Below, one piece after another: positions 51,344-60,524 of a stretch of DNA of 64,000 nucleotides. Each line of letters opens with the position of its first letter. Position 1 is the first letter of the stretch. The position numbers were made by a program, and so were the translations under genes. Source of the stretch: Desulfobulbaceae bacterium (GTDB lineage: Bacteria; Desulfobacterota; Desulfobulbia; Desulfobulbales; Desulfocapsaceae); contig JAITSS010000046.1 of the NCBI GenBank assembly GCA_031287565.1, positions 143,323 to 207,322 of the forward strand, given 5' to 3'. Below the pieces are notes generated by a model. That model ran no database searches. It was not told the origin of the DNA and saw only the letters and a list, made by a program, of their open reading frames with translations.

Positions 51344-51717
51344 GGCTGCTCCTGGATACCAATGTTCTGCTATGGGCTTTGACGGATTCTCCACGCATTG
51401 AAAATGTCAGAAATTTGCTGCTTGCCGACGACAACGATGTCTTCGTTAGCGCGGTGTCATGGTGGAAAATCGCCATCAAGACTCGCATCGGGAAGTTCAA
51501 AGCCGATATATCCGAATTACGCCTCGCCACTCGCGACAGTGGTTTCTTGGAATTGCCGCTCTTGGGTGGACACGCTGAAATCCTGACCGGCATCAATGCC
51601 TTTCACAACGACCCGTTCGACCATATGCTTTTGTCGCAAGCCATGACCGAACCGATGCGTTTGCTCTCCGGCGACCGGATGTTGCGCAAATATTCTTCCC
51701 TGGTGTTGTTGGTCTGA
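51340..51717 (+). CDS. PIN-domain toxin with substituted acidic residue
   Basis: A 125-residue VapC-like protein. The first Asp is in RLLLDTNVLLWALT and a later one in NDPFDHMLLSQ. The usual Ala-Ser-x-W-E-I segment reads SAVSWWKIAIKTRIGKF here, with Lys (AAA) where relatives have the catalytic Glu (GAA/GAG). A single base change would explain it. The toxin may therefore be inactive or the residue may be replaced functionally. Confidence 0.85.
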   Translation: MRLLLDTNVLLWALTDSPRIENVRNLLLADDNDVFVSAVSWWKIAIKTRIGKFKADISELRLATRDSGFLELPLLGGHAEILTGINAFHNDPFDHMLLSQAMTEPMRLLSGDRMLRKYSSLVLLV

Positions 51718-51737
51718 GCGCCAACGGCTCGTTTCTA

Positions 51738-53147
51738 TCAATACGCGCCCTTGCCTTTGAACATCATGATTGCGGTTTTCAGGATGATTTTCATATCCGT
51801 CCACATGGATGAATTGAGGATATACCAATCGTCCAGGCGCACCCGCTCGTGGTAGTCGTCGATGTCCGAGCGCTTGCCAACCTGCCAGGGGCCGGTGATG
51901 CCCGGTTTCATCGAGCAGTAGAGACCGGCGCTGTTCTTGTAGTATTCGCGCAGCTCGCGTCCGACGATGGGCCGCGCCCCAACCACGCTCATATCACCTC
52001 GTAACACATTGATAAATTGCGGCAATTCATCGAGGCTGGCGCGGCGGAGAAAACGGCCAATTGGCGTGATGCGCGGGTCGTTTTTCAGTTTGAAATGCTG
52101 TTCCCACTCGTCGCGCAGCGCCGGATCGCGGGCCAAAAGCGCGGCCAATTCCTGATCAGCGCCGACACGCATGGTGCGAAATTTCAGGCACTTGAATCGG
52201 CGGCCACGGCTGGCCACCCGCTCGTGGGCATAGAAAACCGGGCCGCCATCACTCAGTTTGATGACGAGCGCGATGATGAGCATAATCGGCGAGGCGCAGA
52301 GAAGGGCCAAAAGCGAAAAGACCACATCAAAGCCGCGCTTCCAGTCGCTGTGCGGGTTGAAATTAAGAATCAGCAGTTTGCCGAGCGACTGAATTTCGGC
52401 GTGGTGCAGGCCGAAAACATAGAGGTCGGGAATCAGATAGACCCGCGCTCCCAGCGAACGGCACTCGCGCAGGATGGAAAAAATCTTTTTTTCCGCCCGC
52501 ATCGGCAAGGCGATATAGACGTAATCAATATCGTTTGTGCGCAGATAATCGGCGATGTCAGGGATGCGTCCCAGAACCGGCCGTCCGGCCACGGTCAGCG
52601 GGTGCCCTTCTTCAAGTTTATCGTCAAAAAAACCGACCACATCGATGCCGGCCCAGGGTAGTGACTCAACTTCCCGCAGAAGTTGCTGGCCCAGATCGCC
52701 CGCGCCCGCGACCACGGCGTGCCGCCTGTTGCGGCCATTTTTCCGGAAGCGCCGCAGAGTTTTTCTTACAAGTAAGTGCAGAATAAAAATCAAGATCGGT
52801 GTCAGGCTTATCCAGGCCATAAACACCACGCGGGAATAGGCGTCAGAAATTTTGAACAGGAAGAAATAAAACAGGAGGAGGCCGATCACGGCGCTCCAGG
52901 CTTTCAGCAGGCAGACGAATTCGGAAAAGAAACTCCAGCCGCGCCACGAGCGATAGAGCTGAAACGACTGGAAGCTAATGAAGCAGGCGAAAAAAATGAT
53001 CCAGCACAGGCGGCTATAGTAGACGCTCCACGGCACCTGATACCAAAAGACCAGGGAGGCCAAAAGACCGACCGCGAAGAGGCAGTCACACAGATGAAGC
53101 AGACGGGCGAAGAGCGGACTTTGCTCGCGCAGGGTGGTTGAAAGCAT
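51738..53147 (-). CDS. Undecaprenyl-phosphate sugar-phosphotransferase, WbaP/EPS type
   Basis: A 469-residue membrane enzyme that attaches the first sugar phosphate to the lipid carrier of exopolysaccharide or O-antigen. Four to five membrane segments occupy the first 130 residues. A nucleotide-binding-like CoA domain follows (AVVAGAGDLGQQLLREVES and GFFDDKLEEG). The C-terminal catalytic domain starts KRGFDVVFSLLALL, includes FKCLKFRTMRVGADQE, and then RRASLDELPQFINVLRGDMS and VGARPIV, and GITGPWQV near the end. It is followed on the same strand by two family-2 glycosyltransferases upstream. Confidence 0.92.
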   Translation of the reverse strand: MLSTTLREQSPLFARLLHLCDCLFAVGLLASLVFWYQVPWSVYYSRLCWIIFFACFISFQSFQLYRSWRGWSFFSEFVCLLKAWSAVIGLLLFYFFLFKISDAYSRVVFMAWISLTPILIFILHLLVRKTLRRFRKNGRNRRHAVVAGAGDLGQQLLREVESLPWAGIDVVGFFDDKLEEGHPLTVAGRPVLGRIPDIADYLRTNDIDYVYIALPMRAEKKIFSILRECRSLGARVYLIPDLYVFGLHHAEIQSLGKLLILNFNPHSDWKRGFDVVFSLLALLCASPIMLIIALVIKLSDGGPVFYAHERVASRGRRFKCLKFRTMRVGADQELAALLARDPALRDEWEQHFKLKNDPRITPIGRFLRRASLDELPQFINVLRGDMSVVGARPIVGRELREYYKNSAGLYCSMKPGITGPWQVGKRSDIDDYHERVRLDDWYILNSSMWTDMKIILKTAIMMFKGKGAY

Positions 53148-53206
53148 GTTGTCTATGGGGAAAGCGATTGCCGGGGAAAAAACTTTTTCTTTTTTTCTTC
53201 TTCAGT

Positions 53207-54133
53207 TCAGCGCCAGAAGCGGCGGTTCATGCTGAAAGAGCGGCGTAGGCGACGCGGTAGCAGGCGATGGCGGCGGCCCAGGATGTAGCCCGACGCCTTG
53301 GCGGCGTTGCGAGCCATGGCCGCAACGAACCTACCAAGTTTCCCGGCTCGAAGCAATCGCGCCAACTCGGTGACAATCAAACCGCCGCCGCGCCCGGCCG
53401 CCTGGCCGAAGGTATCGAGCAACCAGGTTTCGCGGGCGTGGAAGACGCCGATGTCAAACGAGCGTCTGAATTCTTCCAGCATTGTGTAGTTATGGCTGTG
53501 CGCAACCCGCGCCTCGGCGGCGTAGGCGACGCGAAAACCCGCTTGCAGCAAACGAGCCGCGGCCCTGGCGTCTTCACCGAAGATGGCGGCCTCGCCAAAA
53601 AAATCGATTTTTTCCAGGGCGCTTTTCCGCCAGGCGGCAAAGGAATTTGAGCAGAAGCAGGTGATAAAACCCAGGCGCTCGCGGTCGGCGAACGAGCGGA
53701 TATGCGAATCGGGCGGATAATTGAAGTCGCGCAGAAATCGGGCGCTCGCCGTGGCGGTGTCGTCGGCCAACTGCCTGCCGTAGGCGCAGCCGATGTCGTC
53801 TTGGCGCAACAAAGCGGCGACGAGCAATTCCAGCGCCTGGTCGTCCACAAGAAGGGCGTCATGAGTCAGGAACAGCACAATTTCGCCACGCGCCTCTCTG
53901 GCCATGCGACTGCGGGTCGCCGCGTGGTCGTAGTCATTTTCACCGATGCTGATTACCTTGGCGCCGCGCCGCCTGGCAATGGCGACGGTGTCGTCGATTG
54001 AGGCCGAATCGACCACGATCAGTTCCATGGGCTGGACGGTTTGGCGATGCAGGGCCGTCAACACCCGGTCAAAAACCGCGCCGGCGTTATGGGTCGGAAT
54101 CAGCGCCGACACTGTGGCGTGATTGGCATCCAT
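53207..54133 (-). CDS. Family 2 glycosyltransferase
   Basis: A 308-residue GT2 enzyme. The nucleotide-sugar binding domain starts VSALIPTHNAGAVFDRVL, with a D-x-S motif VDSASIDDTVAIA and the DxD-like region RGEIVLFLTHDALLVDDQAL. Later ICFCSNSFAAWRKSALEK is typical of rhamnosyltransferase-like members (the protein reads TCFCSNSF). It starts in a TGATG overlap with the next gene. Sugar and acceptor are unknown. Confidence 0.82.
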   Translation of the reverse strand: MDANHATVSALIPTHNAGAVFDRVLTALHRQTVQPMELIVVDSASIDDTVAIARRRGAKVISIGENDYDHAATRSRMAREARGEIVLFLTHDALLVDDQALELLVAALLRQDDIGCAYGRQLADDTATASARFLRDFNYPPDSHIRSFADRERLGFITCFCSNSFAAWRKSALEKIDFFGEAAIFGEDARAAARLLQAGFRVAYAAEARVAHSHNYTMLEEFRRSFDIGVFHARETWLLDTFGQAAGRGGGLIVTELARLLRAGKLGRFVAAMARNAAKASGYILGRRHRLLPRRLRRSFSMNRRFWR

Positions 54134-54939
54134 CAAAAATTCCCCCAACGCGCCGCCAGATATTTCAAGACCGCCCAGAACATGTACGGAGAAGGGTGGC
54201 GGCGGTATAAAAGAATTTCACTTCTGGCCGCCGTAAGGCGCAAGGCTTTGGCCATCGCCGCCCGTCCGCGCCAGCCGCGACCGTGGAAGGCGTGTAATTC
54301 CGGGGTAAAAAGAATGTTCCACCCCGATTCCCGCAGGCGCAGACAGAACTCAATATCTTCCTTGTACAAAAAAAACTCCGGCGCGAAAATGTCAGGATAA
54401 AATGGCCGTAGCGCCTGCCAGCGGCAGCAGAGCAAAGCGCCGCACAGGGCCGGAACCACTTCCGCCTGACGTTGCGCCGACGCTGTCTCCCGGCCTTGAT
54501 CGCGGTCATGCCAGCGGCCATACCAGGCGCGGAAGACGCCGGTGGAATCGTAGCGGCCCGTCGGTTTTCCTTGCGCGAAATCAAATCCTTCCAACACGCC
54601 CGCGACCACCGCGCAAGCGGGGCGAGCCGCAAGAATCCGCGCCGCTTTCGCCAGATAATCGGGCGGCATGACGACATCCGGGTTGATGAAAACCAGCATT
54701 TCCGTCTTGTTTGGCACATGCCGCATCGCCAGATTGTTGGCGCGGGCGAAGCCGATATTTTCGCTTTCGATGAGGGTAAAGGCATAGTCCGCCGCTAGCT
54801 TTCGCAGATAATCTTTGTCATGCGAACCGGAATCAACAACGATAAGGTTCGGCGCAAGGCTTTGCCGAGCCAGCGATGCCAGGCAGCGCGGCAAAACGAA
54901 AGCCGAATCGTGGCTGACGACGACAGCCGTGACCGTCAT
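54133..54939 (-). CDS. Family 2 glycosyltransferase
   Basis: A 268-residue GT2 enzyme: TVTAVVVSHDSAFVLPRCLA, NLIVVDSGSHDKDYLRKL, FVNPDV-like VFINPDVVMPPDYLAKA and the GFARANNLAMRH segment place it with rhamnosyl- and sugar-transferases of exopolysaccharide clusters. The ATG at 54939 is preferred over a longer frame. It is the first gene of the minus-strand surface-sugar operon and is divergent from the GT4 gene. Confidence 0.82.
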   Translation of the reverse strand: MTVTAVVVSHDSAFVLPRCLASLARQSLAPNLIVVDSGSHDKDYLRKLAADYAFTLIESENIGFARANNLAMRHVPNKTEMLVFINPDVVMPPDYLAKAARILAARPACAVVAGVLEGFDFAQGKPTGRYDSTGVFRAWYGRWHDRDQGRETASAQRQAEVVPALCGALLCCRWQALRPFYPDIFAPEFFLYKEDIEFCLRLRESGWNILFTPELHAFHGRGWRGRAAMAKALRLTAARSEILLYRRHPSPYMFWAVLKYLAARWGNF

Positions 54940-55057
54940 GACGCTTCTCGCCTCCTCATCTTGAAAACATGCGAACATACCGGTAAAGATTCGGCGCTGG
55001 GACATACCCGAAAAGCCGTGGCTGGGCAAATATTCATTTTTCCCACAGGACACCACC

Positions 55058-56269
55058 GTGCAAGACGCAAGGCCGCAGTCGCCACAACCACATCTGCGCA
55101 TCCTCATTCTAGCGCCGCAGCCCTTTTTTCAGAACCGCGGCACCCCCATCGCCATTCGCCTTCTGGCGACGGAATTGGCCGCCTTGGGCCACGAGGCGCA
55201 TCTGTTGGTATTCCACGAAGGCGAAGAGGTCGCCTTGCCCGGCGTAACACTGCATCGTTCGGCAAGGATTCCCGGCGTCGGCCCGATTCCGCCCGGTTTT
55301 TCCATCGGCAAAATTATTTGTGATTTCGCGCTCTTCTTCAAAGCCTGCGCGCTGCTGCGCCAGAAAAAATTCGACATTGTCCATGCCTGCGAAGAGGCGG
55401 CCTTTCTGGCGATGGCGCTGAAGATATTTTTTGGCATTCCCTATATTTACGACATGGATTCGTCGCTGCCGACGCAACTGATCGACAAAATGCCCGGTTT
55501 CCGTCATTTCGCCTGGCCGCTGAAGGCCGCCGAACGAATGGCGGCGCGCGGCAGTGTCGGCGTGGTCGCGGTGTGCCAGGCATTGGTGGATATCGCCGTG
55601 GCCGCCGCCCCGGACAAGCCGGTGGCCCGCCTCGAAGACATCAGCCTGTTGGAAGAGAGCGGCGGCGCGGTCGAGGTGGACGATCTGCGCGCCTTTTATC
55701 ATCTTGAAGGGCCGGTTTTTCTCTACGTCGGCAATCTGGAAGGCTATCAGGGCATTGATCTGCTACTCGATGCCTTTCACCTGACAAAGGCGCGAGCCTG
55801 TCCCGGCCAACTGGTCATCATCGGCGGCACGGAAACAACGATTGCCCATTATAAAAGCCGGGCCATGGCTTTTGGCATCGGCGAAAACGTCATCTTCCAT
55901 GGCCCGCGTCCGGTCGAGCATCTGGGCGCTTATCTGGCCCAGGCCGATATTCTCGTGTCGCCGCGCATCCAGGGAAATAACACGCCGATGAAGCTGTATT
56001 CCTACCTTGATTCGGCAAGAGCGATTATAGCCACCAATCTGCCGACGCACACCCAGGTTCTCGATGAGGCCCACGCCTGCCTGGTCGAAACCAATGCGAA
56101 ATCTCTGTCTGAGGGCTTGGAGCGGCTGGCCGCCTCGCCGGAACTGCGCCGGGTTTTCGGCGAGCGCGGCCGCGAATTGGCGCGGCAAGAGTATTCGCTT
56201 ACCGCCTTCCGCCGTAAACTGGCCGCCTTTTACCAGGAAATCGGCAATTCGCTCAGACGGAAAAATTGA
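55058..56269 (+). CDS. Family 4 glycosyltransferase
   Basis: A 403-residue GT4 enzyme with start GTG 55058 behind an AGGA site. The N-terminal half shows RILILAPQPFFQNRGTPIAI and a VHACEEAAFLAMAL segment. The C-terminal half carries the sugar-nucleotide contacts: VFLYVGNLEGYQGIDLLLDA, LVIIGGTETTIAHYK and ILVSPRIQGNNTPMKLYSYL. It probably adds a hexose to a lipid-linked glycan. The spacer before it holds the promoters for both directions. Confidence 0.85.
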   Translation: MQDARPQSPQPHLRILILAPQPFFQNRGTPIAIRLLATELAALGHEAHLLVFHEGEEVALPGVTLHRSARIPGVGPIPPGFSIGKIICDFALFFKACALLRQKKFDIVHACEEAAFLAMALKIFFGIPYIYDMDSSLPTQLIDKMPGFRHFAWPLKAAERMAARGSVGVVAVCQALVDIAVAAAPDKPVARLEDISLLEESGGAVEVDDLRAFYHLEGPVFLYVGNLEGYQGIDLLLDAFHLTKARACPGQLVIIGGTETTIAHYKSRAMAFGIGENVIFHGPRPVEHLGAYLAQADILVSPRIQGNNTPMKLYSYLDSARAIIATNLPTHTQVLDEAHACLVETNAKSLSEGLERLAASPELRRVFGERGRELARQEYSLTAFRRKLAAFYQEIGNSLRRKN

Positions 56270-56533
56270 TGGGCCAAGCGCGACCAAAGCATCAGGAAAC
56301 CGGAATTTCGCCCGGAACTTGCCAAATCTTTCCCGCCTGTGGTAGGGTTCGAGCCGGGTTGATGACTTCATTTTTGTGGCGTTGGCGGCGCGTTCATGGA
56401 CGACGCCAACATGTATCGCCCACTGTTCGGGGCTTATCTCCACGGGATTTCGTCGGCGGAAGCAAGCGGATTTTTTCCTTGCTCCCCTTTTCTCATGTTG
56501 AACACACCCGCGCCCCACTGACCACAACACGGC
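56270..56533. other. Intergenic spacer
   Basis: About 260 bases with no open frame that looks coding on either strand. No named repeat was seen here. Confidence 0.35.
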
Positions 56534-57553
56534 ATGGCAAAATCTCTCCGTAAAGCTTCGCCTCCACTACCGAAAAACTACGCTCGCGGCACCGCGCGGG
56601 AGCGGCTTCAGCAATTCTGGGATGTCTTCGGCAAGGAAGACACGGTTCTGGTCGTGATCAACGCCGATCCGGACGCTTTGGCCAGCGCCATGGCCATTAA
56701 GCGCCTGTTGCGCTACCGCGTGAAAAGCGTGGTCATCGCTCATCCAAACGAAATCCGCCGCATGAACAACGTCGCCATGGTGCAGCGACTGAAAATTCCT
56801 CTGGAGCGATTGGGCACGGTGAAAACCAGCGACTTTTCTAAAATCGTCATGGTCGATTCGCAGCCCAACCATCTGCCCTGTTTTGAAAAGCTGAAGTTCG
56901 ACGCCGTTATCGACCACCACCCGATCATCGTTGAGTGGTCGTTTCCCTATGTCGATATTCGCCCGGATTACGGCGCGACCGCCTCGATCATGGTCGAATA
57001 TCTGCGCGCCGCCGGCGTCAAAATGTCCGCCGACCTGGCGACCGCCTTGTTTTACGCCATCAAAGTCGATACCTCAAATTTTGAGAAAAGTTCGCGCTTG
57101 GCCGACGGCGTGGCCTTCCGCTACCTGTTCGACTTCGCCAACCGCGATCTGGTGCGCAAGTTTGAACTCACCGACCTGCGCCGCTCGGAGTTGCGCTATT
57201 TCACCATCGGTCTGCAAGAACTGAAGTATTCAAAAGGCCGCTACTATTCGCATATCGGCAAGGTCTCAAGCCCGGATGTGCTGGTTATCGTCGCCGATTT
57301 TCTTAATCATGTCGGCGAAATCGACTGGGTTTTCGTCTCCGGCATCCATAACGAGAAGCTGGTTGTGATTTTCCGGTGCGATGGCTATCGTAAAAATGCA
57401 GGCAAACTGGCGATACGCAGCTTCGGCGCCCTCGGCTCGGCGGGCGGCCACAAACAGGCGGCCAGGGCCGAGGTGCCGCTGAAAAACCTTGATATGGGCG
57501 ACAAGAAGTTTACTTCCGAATCGTTACGGCGGCTTATCATGCGCCATATTTAG
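56534..57553 (+). CDS. DHH/DHHA1 phosphoesterase, NrnA-like
   Basis: A 339-residue phosphoesterase. The metal-binding motifs are VVINADPDALASAMAIKRLL, VMVDSQPNHLP and VIDHHPIIVEWSF, and the C-terminal DHHA1 domain has GALGSAGGHKQAARAEVPL. Such enzymes degrade short RNAs (nanoRNase), pAp or cyclic dinucleotide products. The DHH motifs are complete, so it is likely active. Start at the ATG in the sequence as written. The stop lies in the first bases of a repeat element. Confidence 0.85.
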   Translation: MAKSLRKASPPLPKNYARGTARERLQQFWDVFGKEDTVLVVINADPDALASAMAIKRLLRYRVKSVVIAHPNEIRRMNNVAMVQRLKIPLERLGTVKTSDFSKIVMVDSQPNHLPCFEKLKFDAVIDHHPIIVEWSFPYVDIRPDYGATASIMVEYLRAAGVKMSADLATALFYAIKVDTSNFEKSSRLADGVAFRYLFDFANRDLVRKFELTDLRRSELRYFTIGLQELKYSKGRYYSHIGKVSSPDVLVIVADFLNHVGEIDWVFVSGIHNEKLVVIFRCDGYRKNAGKLAIRSFGALGSAGGHKQAARAEVPLKNLDMGDKKFTSESLRRLIMRHI

Positions 57554-57656
57554 GGAAACGCCGATTTAGTCCGCGATGTTACGAAGAAATTCCTTCAGAT
57601 GGGTTTCAGGACGAACCTGTCTGCAACCGGCAGGCGGATTCAATCAGCGTTTCCTT
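57553..57656. repeat. 104-base element with terminal inverted repeats
   Basis: It begins GGGAAACGCCGATTTAG and ends AATCAGCGTTTCCTT; the two ends pair as inverted repeats. In reverse complement its interior blocks (CCGCCTGCCGGTTGCAGACA, GGTTCGTCCTG, TTTCTTCGTAAC) match those at 24187-24312. Related pieces lie at 22650, 38014, 60403-60497 and near 23118. Confidence 0.75.
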
Positions 57657-57688
57657 AAAGACGTTTCCTCAAAATCCATGGGAGCCAT

Positions 57689-58942
57689 ATGCGGAAAACG
57701 ACGACGTTGGCGATGATTCTGGCGGGCGGACGGGTTGACGAGCTGAATGTCCTCACCCTTTATCGCCCCAAATCGGCTTTGCCCTTCGGCAGTTTTGTGC
57801 GGGTCATTGATTTTCCCCTTTCCAACCTGATGCGTTCCGGCATTGAGCGGGTGGCCATTCTCAGCCAATACCGTAGTTATTCCTTAATCAACCATATCGG
57901 CACCGGCGCGGCCTGGGACATGCAGGGGCGCAACCGCAGCATTTCCATTTTGCCACCCTATACCGGCAGCGACCAGCACGATTGGTATCGCGGCTCCGCC
58001 GACGCCGTGCATCGCAATCTCGACTTCATCAAATACACCTCGCCGGAAAACGTTTTGGTGCTCTCCGGCGATCATATCTACAAGATGGATTATCAAAAAA
58101 TACTGGAATACCACCACGAAAAAGACGCCGACCTGACCATGGTCTTCATTCGGGTGCCGCTGGAAAAGGCGCACCGGTTTGGCCTGGCGGCCTTGGACGA
58201 CGAGGACGGTGAGCGCGGCGGCCGCGTTATCGGCTACTGGGAAAAACCGGAACAGCCGGAATCTGATTGGGCCTCTTTAACCGTGATGCTGTTCAAGCCG
58301 AATGTGCTGTATAAATTTTTGCAGGAAAATCAGATTCAGGAATCGTTTGAATTCGGCCGCGACATCATTCCGGCGATGATGGCGGCGGGCTACCGAGTCT
58401 ACGGCTATAAATTTCGCGGCTACTGGGGCTACACGCGCACCATCGAGGAATACTGGCAATCCAACATGGATTTGTTGGGCGAAAGGCCCCTAATCGACCT
58501 GGAAGCCTGGGGATTGCGCACCAACCTCGATCACCGGGGCATCCGCGATTTTCAGCCAACCATTGTCGGCGATTACGCCCATATCGAAAACAGCCTGATT
58601 TATAACGGCTGCCGCATCGATGGCACGGTGCGCAACTCGATCATCTCGCCCGGCGTCGTCATCGAAAAAAACAGCGTCGTGGAAAATTCTATCCTGTTCT
58701 TCAACAGCCATATCGGTCGCAACTGCCTGCTCAGCAAAGTGGTTGCCGATGTTGATTGCCGTTTTCGCGACGGCGCGCGCGTTGGCGCCGAACCGGGCGC
58801 CAGCGCCAGCCGCATCACGGTGCTGGGCCAAGACAACACCATCCCAGCTGGCGCCTTCATCGAGCAAGGCGCGGTGATTTATCCAAAACTGTCTGAATCT
58901 TCCTGGAAATCGACCGTCGCTGGCGGGGAGGTGTTGCGATGA
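57689..58942 (+). CDS. GlgC-like nucleotidyltransferase with altered signature loop
   Basis: A 417-residue member of the ADP-glucose pyrophosphorylase group. The body matches the family (YRPKSALPFGSFVRVIDFPL, LINHIGTGAAWDMQGRNRS, SADAVHRNLDFI, VLSGDHIYKMDYQ) and the C-terminal half is a left-handed beta-helix. The opening motif reads LAGGRVDELNVLTLY where the active enzyme has GGxGxRLxxLT, so the usual catalytic Arg is not in place. The pattern GGRVDEL is shared by a recognised group of GlgC-like proteins, so it is a subfamily trait rather than a mutation. It overlaps the next gene by 4 bases and may be its regulatory partner. Confidence 0.85.
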   Translation: MRKTTTLAMILAGGRVDELNVLTLYRPKSALPFGSFVRVIDFPLSNLMRSGIERVAILSQYRSYSLINHIGTGAAWDMQGRNRSISILPPYTGSDQHDWYRGSADAVHRNLDFIKYTSPENVLVLSGDHIYKMDYQKILEYHHEKDADLTMVFIRVPLEKAHRFGLAALDDEDGERGGRVIGYWEKPEQPESDWASLTVMLFKPNVLYKFLQENQIQESFEFGRDIIPAMMAAGYRVYGYKFRGYWGYTRTIEEYWQSNMDLLGERPLIDLEAWGLRTNLDHRGIRDFQPTIVGDYAHIENSLIYNGCRIDGTVRNSIISPGVVIEKNSVVENSILFFNSHIGRNCLLSKVVADVDCRFRDGARVGAEPGASASRITVLGQDNTIPAGAFIEQGAVIYPKLSESSWKSTVAGGEVLR

Positions 58943-60225
58943 ATGTGCGAGCGGAAGCCCTGGTTCTCTTGTTGGCCGGCGGGGTCGGCAGCCGCCTGAA
59001 CGTTTTGGTGCAAAACCGCGCCAAACCGGCGGTGCCTTTTGGCGGCATTTACCGCATCATCGACTTCAGCTTAAGCAACATCGCCAACTCCGGTCTGAAA
59101 AAAGTTGGCGTTCTGACCCAGTATAAACCGCTTTCGCTGATGAACCATCTCGGCTCCGGCGAAGCCTGGGACTTGAATGGCCGCTCGCGCGGCGTGAAAA
59201 TTCTGCCGCCGCGCACCGGCGCTAAAGATTCCGACTGGTATCAGGGCACTGCCGACGCGGTGCGACGCAACATTGATTTCATCCGCGCCAATCCCAGCGA
59301 CGATGTGCTGATTCTGTCCGGCGATCATATCTATCATATGGATTTCACCGCGATGCTCGCCTTCCATCGCGCCAAAAACGCCGACGTGACAGTGGCGATG
59401 ATGGTCGTGCCCTTGAATGAGATTCACCAATTCGGGGCGGCGATTGTCGATGACGAAAAACGCATCATCGAGTGGGAGGAAAAACCAACCGAGCCGCGCA
59501 CCAATCTGGCCTCAATGGGCATCTATGTGTTCAACCGGCAATACCTGCTCGACGCCCTGGAACGCGACCGCGCCGGCGTCGATTTCGGGATGCACGTGCT
59601 GCCGCACGCCATTGCCCACCACGATGCTTATGCCTATCCATTTCATGGCTACTGGCGCGATGTTGGCACCATCCAGGCGTATTGGGAGGCGAATATGGAT
59701 ATTCTCCGCGCCGATTCCGGCATCTCGCCGCAGGTCTGGGGCATCCACACCAATGTCGAGGCGCAAGGCCGCCTCACCGACCGGCCGCCGGCCCGTTTCG
59801 GCGCGAAGGCCCGTCTGCAAAACGCTATGATTCCCGCCGGTTGCATCATTAACGGCACGGTGACGAATTCGGTGCTGTCGCCGGGCGTCGTCGTCGAAGA
59901 AGGAGCGGTGGTGCGCAATTCCATCCTGTTCGCCGATTGCGTGGTCAAGAAAAACGCCGTCGTCGATTTGGTCGTCTGCGACAAAGGCGGCATCGTCGGC
60001 GAGGGGACAGTCATCGGCCTTGGCGAAAATTATCAGACCCAGAACCGCCAGCACCCGAAGCACCTGTACAGCGGCATCACGCTGGTAGGTAAACGCGCCG
60101 TCATCCCGGCTAGTGTCAGCATTGGCCGCAACTGCATCATCCACTCGTATTCGAGCGAAGCGGCCTACCACAGCCGCAGCCTTGAAGATGGCGCCACCCT
60201 GTATCCGGACGGCGAAGTTTGCTAG
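58939..60225 (+). CDS. glgC: Glucose-1-phosphate adenylyltransferase
   Basis: A 428-residue enzyme that makes ADP-glucose for glycogen. The signature is intact: LLLAGGVGSRLNVLVQNRAK with the GxGxRL Arg, then PFGGIYRIIDFSLSNI, TGAKDSDWYQGTADAVRRNI and the ILSGDHIYHMDF site. The sugar-binding region (IIEWEEKPTEPRTNLASMGI and FHGYWRDVGTIQAYWEANMD) follows, and a beta-helix ends the chain. It starts in the last codon of its paralogue, so the two are made together, perhaps as a heterotetramer like GlgC/GlgD. Confidence 0.9.
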   Translation: MNVRAEALVLLLAGGVGSRLNVLVQNRAKPAVPFGGIYRIIDFSLSNIANSGLKKVGVLTQYKPLSLMNHLGSGEAWDLNGRSRGVKILPPRTGAKDSDWYQGTADAVRRNIDFIRANPSDDVLILSGDHIYHMDFTAMLAFHRAKNADVTVAMMVVPLNEIHQFGAAIVDDEKRIIEWEEKPTEPRTNLASMGIYVFNRQYLLDALERDRAGVDFGMHVLPHAIAHHDAYAYPFHGYWRDVGTIQAYWEANMDILRADSGISPQVWGIHTNVEAQGRLTDRPPARFGAKARLQNAMIPAGCIINGTVTNSVLSPGVVVEEGAVVRNSILFADCVVKKNAVVDLVVCDKGGIVGEGTVIGLGENYQTQNRQHPKHLYSGITLVGKRAVIPASVSIGRNCIIHSYSSEAAYHSRSLEDGATLYPDGEVC

Positions 60226-60524
60226 GAACCGGCGCTGCTTGCGGGTTTTTCCCCGGCGGTTGTTCCATGGAATGCCCGCCGGGCACAATCCGATCTTCAC
60301 TTCGCGCCCCTGGATGTCGATCCACTTCTTCTGGCGCGCTTTTTCGGATCATAAAATCCAGGGCATAACCTTTCCGGGGAGACACCTTGGCCCTGAGAGC
60401 TATTGTTGCAGGGTATTCTTCGTAAAGTCGCTGACTTAGACCTGCCGTCGCCAGGCAGGCTCAGCCCAAACGGTTTCAGTGTTGATCAGCGTTTCCCTTG
60501 CGTCGCCGCTCCGAAAATCATCGG
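60226..60524. other. Intergenic stretch with repeat remnant
   Basis: About 300 bases without a supported gene. The second half (60403-60497) is a partial copy of the dispersed repeat. Confidence 0.5.
60403..60497. repeat. Partial copy of the dispersed repeat
   Basis: It carries GTTGCAGGGTATTCTTCGTAAAG at its left side and ends GATCAGCGTTTCCC, as the element at 57553 does. The left terminal repeat is missing. Confidence 0.6.

Noticed and set aside
59512..60300. 262-codon open frame opposite the second glgC
   Set aside because: It mirrors the beta-helix repeats of glgC and has no own motif.
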